In this document: positions 10,696 through 19,500 of the stretch, piece by piece
Layout: every line of letters starts with the position of its first letter
Numbering within the stretch: position 1 is the stretch's first letter
From: Proteromonas lacertae
Lineage: Eukaryota > Sar > Bigyra > Opalinata > Proteromonadidae
NCBI GenBank assembly: GCA_002245135.1
Contig: NGBS01001286.1
Location: 1 to 20,707 of the forward strand
Length of the DNA stretch: 20,707 nt
Direction: 5' to 3'
Notes under the pieces: model-generated
Database searches by the model: none
What the model was told of the DNA's origin: nothing
The model's input: only the letters and a program-made list of their open reading frames with translations
Program-made: the position numbers and the translations under genes

Positions 10696-11343
10696 ATGGG
10701 TGGAGTAGTTTCTCACTCGCCAAGGATAGCAGATAATAATTTCGATTACCAATTTAAATTGTTATTGATAGGCGATACTGGTGTTGGCAAGAGTAGGTAT
10801 GTCTATAATAATAATTAATATGTTTATAGTATTTTGATAAGATATACAGAAAATAATTTCAGTCATATCATTCAGAGTACAATCGGAGTAGATTTTAAAA
10901 TAAAACTAACCGAAGCGAAAGGTAAGAAAATAAAAATGAGAATTTGGGATATTGCAGGTCAAGAACGTTTTAGAACATTAACAAATTCATTTTATCGTGG
11001 AGCACAGGGAATTATGCTAGGTATTTCTATCTGATTATAACATTTTCTAGTTTATGATGTAGCAAGAAGAGAGACCTTTGAAAATTTAGGTGCATGGGTA
11101 ACAGAAGTAGATACCTATAGTTCTAATGGTGGTAAAGATGAAATAAAGTTACTAGTAGCAAATAAAATAGATATGGAGGATCAAGCAGTTTCAAGAGAAG
11201 AAGCTGAAGCTTGGGCACGTAGTAAAGGAATGTTATTTGTAGAAGCAAGTGCAAAGACAGGAGTAGGTGTAGATCAATGTTTTGAAGAATTAGTTAATAA
11301 AATATTAGATAGTCCAGTATTAATTGCTGAAGCTACATGGTAA
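10696..11343 (+). CDS. Rab18-like small GTPase, two introns, no C-terminal cysteines
   Basis: Membrane-traffic GTPase. All five nucleotide-binding blocks are present: GDTGVGKSS (G1), TIGVDF (G2), WDIAGQERF (G3, with Ile where most Rabs have Thr), NKID (G4) and EASAKT (G5). [13 protein letters not shown] and the overall sequence resemble Rab18/RabC. Introns 10797-10829 (33 nt) and 11021-11050 (30 nt) close exactly in G1 and before VYDV. The N-terminus is MGGVVSHS, with Gly2 and Ser6 as in N-myristoylated proteins. The protein ends [10 protein letters not shown] and stops at 11341-11343, lacking the usual 20-30 residue tail with prenylated cysteines. Three bases after the stop, sequence shared with the 3' flank of the surface genes begins, so the tail may have been lost by recombination, or lipid attachment may have shifted to the N-terminus. 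Confidence 0.9.
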
Positions 11344-11345
11344 GT

Positions 11346-11359
11346 TAAAGATACTCATA
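11346..11359. repeat. 14-bp match between the Rab 3' end and the surface-gene 3' flank
   Basis: TAAAGATACTCATA occurs here, directly after the Rab stop, and again at 14216-14229, just beyond the stop codon of surface copy C. It marks a likely breakpoint between the Rab locus and the surface-gene cluster. Confidence 0.5.
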
Positions 11360-11431
11360 GAATATAATGTATCAATCTTATTAAATTATTTGAGCAAATT
11401 AATCAAATTGACTTAATTGATTATCTAATCC

Positions 11432-11623
11432 ATATATCTCCATCATCAATATCCCCTTGTTGTTTCAAGTATAATTAAATAATATTTATTACTTCTCGCA
11501 TGAAAATCACCACTAAGTTGCAAAGGTGCTATGAATAGCATTAACTTATGTTGAACCAACAGATTTCTTCGATCTCTTCAAAACACTCGGTTTTTTGTCA
11601 GTTGAGCAGATAACACTCTTCAT
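11432..11623 (-). pseudogene. Surface-protein family, collapsed remnant (copy D)
   Basis: The start of a family gene is joined to a scrap of its end. At 11623 it opens MKSVICSTDKKPSVLKRSKK, matching exon 1 and mature N-terminus of copies B and C, but the intron and most of the signal peptide are absent: MKSV runs directly into ICSTDKK. At 11510-11530 the LHLSG region is recognisable, and at 11432-11475 a fragment resembles the segment just before the C-terminal helix of copy A (QQGDIDDG). The rest, over 500 codons, is gone. In-frame stops occur soon after the N-terminus, so no protein is expected. Confidence 0.75.
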
Positions 11624-11704
11624 TTTATTGAAATGTGTAAATCATACCCGAAAAAAACAAAAATGAAGTAAATGAGATAATTAGTTGATATGAATCTTAT
11701 TTAC

Positions 11705-13839
11705 TTACATGAATATGATGAATAGTAAGGATACTAAGCACATGCTTACTACATATTTTACACTTCCATCATCAATTCCTTCTTCTCTTCTAACTTCACT
11801 AATTCTGTCTTCAAATATTCTAAGTTCATTATTCTTCAACTCTACATTACAATCTACATAATCATTTCCTTTTAAATTAACATGTTTATAAAAGAATGGC
11901 TCATTTACAGATAAATATTGATTATCACCAAAACGAATATAATAATTACTTCCTTCTGTATAATAATAACCATCAGTTTTTGCACTATATGAAAAGCTTA
12001 TACTTTTTAATTCAGATTGTTTATCAATATTATATTCATTAACTAACAATACTCTATTGTATAAAGCAGATGATGAATCACTATTCTCTGTTGTGTAATT
12101 CTCTCTTAAGCATCTGTCATTTGGAATTGGTAATGTGAATTTTGTAATACTATTTATTATTTCTATTAATTTTGTTGGATCTATTTAGCAATAATAATGA
12201 TAATAATAATACTATCATATATTTTTAACGTTATTTCTTCAGTTACTGTTTCACTATCCAAATTATATATGGTTAATCTTTTCTCGTTTTCATTTCCACT
12301 TATATTGTAATCTTTTTCTATAAAGTTACTAGCAAGAGTGTTAATATTAACTCCACATCTACTGAATTTTGATGAACTATCCTTTAATGGAATAAATGCT
12401 TTACAAGATGGATCTGATTCTGATTCTTCATAATATTCTGCTTCAACTCCACTCTTTGTTTGATCAACATCTTCATCATTTAAATTCTCAACTTTCACTG
12501 ATTCTATTAACATATTAACATTATAATCAGTACTACGTTATGTTGTTGATATGCATAACCATTTTGACCTTTTTGTTGGATAATAGTCAACTCATTTCCA
12601 ATTAAGAAATATCCTTTATAATATCCACTGTAACTTTCTTGCACTTCTTCATAATAATATGCTTTTGTTGATTCTTCTTTTATTTCTTTCTTGTTTTCTT
12701 CTTCTGCTTCTTCTAATAATGATCTTCTCAGACTGTTTGAATTTGGATTAAAGTCTCTTGCAGTAATATACATTTTATTAAAAGCACTATTAAAACCACC
12801 ATCAAAATCAGATGATTTAACATAACATTCTGAATTGTACAAATTCCAAAATCTACCATCTTCATAGTTGCTAGAACTAACCTTACATACATACTTACAA
12901 TCACTTGCTAAACACAAATAATAATATCCATTACTATTTGATCCTTTGTATTCTACTTCTGTGTAATTACCTTTATCTGTTATAGTTACGTTTCTACTAG
13001 TATAAGAGAATGTATATTCTCTATAACGTACTTCCATCATTTTTTTCCCTTTTACTTTTGTTATTGATCCTTCTTTGCTTATCACAAACTCAGCTGTTGG
13101 TGAATATGTTTCTTTTCTTATGTTATTCAACTTATATTTCATTTCATCCACACTTTCTATTCATAAATATATGATGTATAATCTACATACGTTGTTGATT
13201 AATATTTTCATTGGAGTCATTTATATTTAACTTACACACAGTTTCAGTATAATCATCTCCATAATCTTTCTCTTCACAAAATATTTTCTTTGCTGTCTTA
13301 ACTCTTGTTACTGTTCCTTTTATTAATCCATATTCATCTGTACATTTGTCTTTTATATCTCTATAATGTGAGTAAGATTCAAAATTATACGCATAACTGT
13401 GTTCTACACCCTTCTCAGCACCACAATCCTCTAATCCACTATTTGAGCTAAACAAAAATTTAGAATTAGTGTGATCCAGTTATATTTCGCTTAAATTAAC
13501 AATCTTGTCTTTTATCTCCTTATTATAAGTAAATACCCATTTATAATAATAATCTTTACCTCTTTTAATAGCATTTATTGTTTCGTCAGTTATTAATAAG
13601 AACAAATTATTATTCATTTCACCACTAAGGTGCAATGGAGTTTCTGGTTCAATTGGTGTGCCTTCTGGTTCGGTATCTTTAGTGTGAATTGCTTTATCGT
13701 GTATTGTTCCAACAAATTTCTTCGATCTTTTCAAAACACTCGATTTTTTATCAGTTGAGCAAAGAATTGGCATCAACAATGCAAATAATACAAGAACTAT
13801 TGATTAATTATCATAAAATATACTTCTAACACTCTTCAT
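11705..13839 (-). CDS. Surface/secreted single-pass protein, copy B (one in-frame stop)
   Basis: Unrecognised family. The start at 13839 gives MKSVRI, then intron 13802-13828, then a signal peptide (LVLFALLMPILCS) and STDKKSSVLKRSKKFVG. Introns: 13361-13390, 13157-13190, 12504-12536 and 12181-12212. The large lumenal part has spaced Cys residues (e.g. CLASDCKYVC) and an acidic NSLRRSLLEEAEEENKK stretch. The C-terminus is one hydrophobic helix (YVVSMCLVSLLFIIFM) with almost no tail. The intron at 13361-13390 is 30 nt without a stop, so it can be read through. At 13480-13482 a TAA stands where copy C has GAA; unless this is a base error, the copy makes only a short product. The 12181-12212 intron is absent from copy C. 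An ATTCGTTTCA element lies about 20 bases before the ATG. Confidence 0.72.
12181..12212 (-). other. Intron specific to surface copy B
   Basis: A 32-nt GTATTA...AAATAG segment splits a Tyr-Asp / Asn-Pro-Thr-Lys-Leu junction. Copy C reads Tyr-Asp-Ser-Thr-Lys-Leu with no interruption (about 14713-14735). The insert is largely ATT/ATC triplets, contains a stop if unspliced, and restores frame when removed. Confidence 0.65.
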
Positions 13840-14242
13840 TTTATTGAAATAATAAGTTGAAACGAATTTATAAAATTCTAATTTTTTGAATAACTAAATT
13901 CTATTGGTTAAATATAAAAATTGTTTTTTCAATCTCAAATTAACATTTTATAGTGTAATATGTGATATAATGCTTCTGATGATATATTAGTAAAAATATT
14001 ATTGCTTTAAATAATAATCTACTTAAAAGGCACATTTCCATGTTAAATCATTTTTTGAGTTTTTTTATTATGTTTTATAATCATTCCATTTTTCTTCTCG
14101 ATTTATTGTTTTCTTCTTGTTTAAACTCAAAAAATGAAATATGAAACGAATAAATTGGTGCGAAAATTTTTTCATTAACCCCAAAAAATAAAAAATGAAG
14201 TAAATGAGATTATTATAAAGATACTCATATAAATCTTTTTAC
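13840..14242. other. Intergenic region between surface copies B and C
   Basis: No gene seen. It holds the probable promoter of copy B (TGAAACGAATT at 13858-13868) and a second copy of the motif at 14142-14152 that is not followed by a convincing reading frame, perhaps the relic of another family 5' end. From about 14190 the sequence matches the downstream flank of copy B (AATGAAGTAAATGAGAT), so flank and gene were duplicated together. Confidence 0.5.
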
Positions 14243-16324
14243 TTATATGAATATAATCAATAATAATGAGATTAAGAATATACTTATCATATATTCTACA
14301 CTTCCATCATCTTGAATTCCATCTACTTCTCTTATTTCATTAATTCTATCTTCAAATTCTTTTAGAGCATTATTTTTAACATTAGTACAATCAGTATAGT
14401 CATTTCCTTTAAAATCGACATATTTGTGATAAAATTGTTGTTGATGTGAAACTATATATTCTTCATCTTTATTGATACTTGCAAAGTAATAATTATTATA
14501 AATATTATTATAAAATGTATCATCATATATTTCACCAAAACTAAACTCCAATCCTTTTGATTCACCATCATTAGAATATTCACTTTGATAAACAACTCTT
14601 TTGTATACTGAAGTGATATAATCACTAGTTGACATAGTTTCATTATATCTTAAACATTTATCTGCAGGTATTGGTTTGGTATACGATGTTATTGTTTTAA
14701 TTATATCACTCAATTTTGTTGAATCATATTCTTCAAATGTAATTGTATTAACTGGATGAGGTTCATAATTACTTATATCATAAATTGTTATGACTTTCTT
14801 CCCCTCACTTTCAGTAATATTGTATTCTCTTTTTAAATAATCATAGTTTAATTCATCATCAATCTTAATACCACACAGATAATCATTAGAAGGAAATTTA
14901 CTGAGAGATATGAATGTTTTACATTTCTCTTCACTATTAGAATAGTAAAATGGTTCTACTCCACTTTGGTCTTCTTCAAAATCATCTATTCCTTCCACTT
15001 TTGCTGAATCTATTTATTTATATTAAATTGTAACTATACTATCTGTTAGTTTCATTACTAATTTCAATTGTTTTGCATTATTGTTTCTTTGTTCTATTAT
15101 TGTTAATACATCACCAATTAAGAAATAACCTTTGTAACTATTAGATAAATCTTCATAGTAATATCCTTTTCCTTCTTTAGTTTGTTTCTTGTTTTCTTCT
15201 TCTTTCTCTTCTAATAATGATCTTCTTAGATTATCTTTACTTGGATCATAATTTAACGCAGATTTGTATACTGTATTATAACCAGTGTTAAACTCACTAT
15301 CAAAATTTGCTTTTCTAGAACATGGATTATAGTAAATGCCCCAATCAGAATCATAATCTTCTACTTGACATATATACTTACAGCTACTTTCTAAACATAA
15401 AAAATATATATCATCATCTGTAGTAGCTTTTAAATACTTTCCTTCATTTGAAACTTTAGTATTTACACTTGAATAACTAAAAGAGGATAAATCATAACCA
15501 AATCCTATAAGTTTATTCTCTTCAATTTTCATGGTTTCTTCAGAATTTTTTATCGTTGTGCCAAATGCAGGTGCATATGTATCTCCTTTCATATTATTCA
15601 ATTTAACATTAATTTCTTCTAAACTTTCTATTTAAATTATAATATAGTTATTACCTATATAAATATACGATCTTCATAAAAGTCTTTGTCGTCGTTATTC
15701 ATTTTTATATTACACTCTGTATAAAAATCAACTTCTGAATATGTATATTTCTTACAGGTTATTGTTTTAGCAGATTGTATTATAGTTAATACATTATCCA
15801 CTTCATTAGCTGTTTGACATTTTTCTTTCAATCCACTATTAAAACAATAAAAATAAATGATTATACGAAAAAGTATATTCTACTCCATTTTCAGCTGTGC
15901 AACCTTCTAATTTTAATTTTTCATTATAAAGGAATTTAGAACTAGTGTCATCCAGTTCTATTCCGCTTAAATTAACTATCTTATCTTTTATCTCCTTTTT
16001 ATAAGTTAATACCATCTTAAAATAATAATCTTTACCTCTTCTTATTACATTAATGGCATTATCAGTTATATATATAACATAATTATTCTGTTGTATTGAA
16101 TGATCCCCAATAAGATGAAAAGGTGCTTCTGGTTCAACTGGTGTGCCTTCTGGTTCTGTATCTTTAGTATGAATTGCTTTATCATGTCTTCTTCCAACAA
16201 ATTTCTTCGATCTTTTCAAAACACTCGGTTTTTTGTCAGTTGAGCAGATAACAGAGACTAACAAAGCAAATAACACAAGTACTACACATTATATATATTC
16301 AAATATACTTCTAACACTCTTCAT
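14243..16324 (-). CDS. Surface/secreted single-pass protein, copy C (complete)
   Basis: Best-preserved member of the local family. Exon 1 (ATG at 16324) gives MKSVRI; intron 16282-16308; then signal peptide LVLFALLVSVICS and a basic mature start STDKKPSVLKRSKKFVG. Further introns: 15836-15866 (31 nt), 15628-15668 (41) and 15010-15039 (30), each closing in frame. Middle part: paired Cys (CLESSCKYIC), an acidic LRRSLLEEKEEENKK segment and tyrosine-rich stretches. Near the C-terminus: HKYVDFKGNDYTDC, an acidic EFEDRINEIREVDGI helix, then one membrane helix (EYMISIFLISLLLIIFI) ending almost at the stop. It is probably secreted into the ER and held at the cell surface by its C-terminal helix. No enzyme motif is visible. 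No frame breaks. I do not recognise the family. Confidence 0.8.
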
Positions 16325-16342
16325 TTTATTGAAATAATAAGT

Positions 16343-16351
16343 TGAAACGAT
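16343..16351 (-). promoter_or_regulatory. Start-proximal CG motif before surface copy C
   Basis: ATCGTTTCA on the minus strand, 18 bases upstream of the ATG, in a block nearly identical to that of copy B (CAACTTATTATTTCAATAAA leads up to both start codons). Presumed core promoter element. Confidence 0.4.
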
Positions 16352-16540
16352 GGTTGTAACTCTCAAATTTTATTTGTGTCTCATAAAAATTCTATTGGAT
16401 GTTGAAGTTAAGAATGTTTTTTTATTCTTAAACTCTGGTTTCACCACTTTTAAAGCTTTTTATTATGCAAAGCAGTTTGTTAATGATTAATCTACTATGT
16501 TAATGTATAAAATGTAAAATATAAAACATTATCAAAAATT

Positions 16541-16577
16541 AGAAGAATAAATAAAAATAAAAATAAAAATAAAAATA
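16541..16577. repeat. AAAAT tandem repeat
   Basis: Several consecutive AAAAT units (after ATAA-type lead-in) just downstream of the CK1-FHA gene's stop codon, in the gap before surface copy C's upstream region. Simple-sequence tract; no gene is seen between 16352 and 16596. Confidence 0.8.
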
Positions 16578-16596
16578 ATTATATTTTCTTTACACT

Positions 16597-19500
16597 TTAA
16601 CAGAGTAAACAACACGATTGGGGAGGATCGATTGGAGCTGTCTCCACTATTCCAACTCCATCATCATTCACACAATTTCTTTGAACTATCTTTGTTTTAC
16701 CTAATATCGTTAGTTCAGTATTACCTAAACGAAAAGAATCACCTACTTGAACTGGTAAAGCAAATCCTAAAGCTAATTGTAAATAAGTTCCACTTTCACT
16801 TTCACAGTCACTTAGCCAATATCCACCATCTCGATATTCAATAGAAGTATATTACATTAAAGAAATTTCATATTAAAATAATAATAAAAAAGATATCAAT
16901 GATGTGAATTAAGTGATGTGTCATTTATTGTTATTGTACAAATACCATTTCCAATTGTTATTAAATCACTATCAATAGCAAATATTTCAGCTCTCAATGG
17001 TCCACTTAGAACTTTCAATATTATATACTATTTATAAATATAAAATATAAAATGATCATTATACATGTGGTTTTTTAACTACATTCTGATGATCTTCTAA
17101 TACATTATTAATATTTACATTATCACCATCTATCTGCAATTCTTCATCAGATAAATAAGATTCACTATTCTCTAATTCACTTGCGAGTGATCCTAAATTG
17201 GCAATAGAAGCTCGAGCTCTTCGACTGATTTGACCACTTCCTTTATTACTTACTTCACTGATGTTTAATGGTTTAAATCCACTCATTTTTCGTTTTGATA
17301 AAAAATTTGGTTTTAAATTATTTCTTTCCAACACTTTTAAATCATTTGCGAAATATTCCTTCAAAATTGTATCAAAATTTTCACGGACTTAATGCTAATG
17401 TTTCAACTAAACCAACTGCCACAGCATCTGCATTTCGTGGATTACCTGTCAATAATGATGCTTCACCTAAGAAATCTCCACCATTTAACATAGCTAAAGT
17501 ACTGTTTATATCTGCACGTTTAGTTATTCTGACTGAACCACTGATTATTATATAAAATTCTAAATCATCACCACTTGCACCTTCTCTTGTTATATAATCT
17601 TTATCATGAAATGTTTTTATGGTATAACACATTCGCTAATTTCACACGAACTTCATTACTCAATGTTTCAAATAATTGAAATTTCGATAATAAATCAACG
17701 ATTGAATCCATATCTCTTTTCTTAGCTTCTTCACTGATAGTACCAATATAAGGACCAACAAAATTGATAAATGTCACACTATCTAATGATAAACACACAA
17801 CTTTCTCCATTGCGATTGCTGAAGCTGAATAAGAAGTATGTGAAATAATTGATAACTCACCGATTGCATCATTTGGACCACATACTCTTAGTCGAGTTTT
17901 TTCACCTTTATTATTATAAACAATTTCTACTTTACCACTTTTTTATAATATAAAATTTTGTTCCAATTTCTCCTTGAACTAACAAACAGTCTCCTTTATT
18001 GAAAACTACTGATTTTAAAGCATCAGCAACTTTTGTAAAGATTTCTTTAGGCAATAATGACAGTAGTGAAACATTTTTTCCATAACATCTCTACACGTTG
18101 AAAAGCCATTGTTTCTCTCTTTTGGATTTGTTCTGGAGTTTCTACTTTCATATCTAAAACTTGGATTTGAGAATTTCCTACACAAAATATATCACTTTTA
18201 TTTAGTTTACAAGGTGATTTTGTTGCAGCTAATTTATAATAATAATAATAATAATAATAATATATATATATATATATACAAGATGCTTTACCTAAAAGTA
18301 GTAAAGTTACTTGTGATCTACTCATAACTAACGATTCTAAATAAAACTTCTTATCACTTGATTCATAATACATACAAGCATGGTCTTTCACTTAATTTAT
18401 ACTATTTAATAAATAAATAATATATATATATATACATCTGGATAAGAAACTTGATTATCACTTCTTCTACCAATAACAGTCTCTCCTTCCATTGGAATTC
18501 CATAGATTACAGTCTTACTCAATTGTTCATCATGGTTATAAATTGGAGTCCTTTTACTCTTACGAATTGGAGCTAATCCTCACTGCACATTTTCTCCAAA
18601 TACACTCTAATACAGGACAATCAGTGATTGGGATTACTCCTAATTCTAATTCATTACATATAATAACATCTCTTTCAAAATAATTCAATGGATCTTCTTA
18701 AAAAGAATTTTGTTCCTCCTATATCACCAACAGCTAAATCTCTTAAGTATAATTTGTCATTCATAACGTAAACTTTACAATGAACACCACTGATTGGCTC
18801 TGGTAAAACAACAGCATTTGAATTAAGACTTCCTAATGTCACTTCATGTACAACATCTACAATTATTGGTTCACTATTTAATAATAATAATTTTGTAAAT
18901 AATATATATATATATATATACACTTCTTTTCCATCATTAAATGTTTTATTCTTTCTTACTGCTAATTTTGCTACAATATCATATTCATTTCCATCATTAT
19001 ATTCATTATCAATTATAATACTCTGTTTATCTCCTTCATTTGTTTCTACAATATGGTTAAATCGAATATGTGATTTTTCTTCTTCTTTTCTATTTCTTCT
19101 TCTATTTCCCTTCTTCACAGATTGATTCAGGTTTTTTATTTAAACTTTTATTCACTTTCACTTCAATTGGTTCATCATCTTCTTCTTTCTTTTTGTCAGT
19201 ATGCTCAATCTTTAATACTTCCACTTCAACTGTATTACTAAGATAGAATTTATCTCCTTCTTAATTCAATAGTTTCACGACATCTTCTCTCTGCTGACAG
19301 TAATAAAAACGAACCGTTTATTGTTTTATTATCTTTAATACAGTATGAACCTTTAACTTGCTATTTATTATAATAAAAATATATAATATATACATCCCAA
19401 GTAATTTTACAATGTTGAGATTCTAATTCTCCAATATAAATATCACACTTTATTACATCACTACCAATTGTTCCTTCATTAATTGGGAAATATTGTTCTG

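Noticed and set aside
18238-18279. TAA/TA repeat as CRISPR-like or mobile element
   Set aside because: Simple microsatellite inside a spliced intron; no spacers, terminal repeats or transposase anywhere in the window.
18109-18327. Plus-strand reading frame with poly-Asn and poly-Ile-Tyr
   Set aside because: It is the complement of the CK1-FHA gene, and its repeats are the TA/TAA microsatellite of an intron.
18697-18727. 31-nt GTGATA...TTTAAG intron in FHA2
   Set aside because: It would delete GGTKFFL, a conserved FHA segment. A one-base excess (TTA-A-GAA) keeps it.
19260-19278. A class of 19-20 nt GTGAAA introns (here and at 5766-5785)
   Set aside because: At 19260-19278 the sequence reads as coding (RETIEL) with one surplus A before GDKFYL. 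With one case lost, a separate class is not supported; the NOL12 case stays open.
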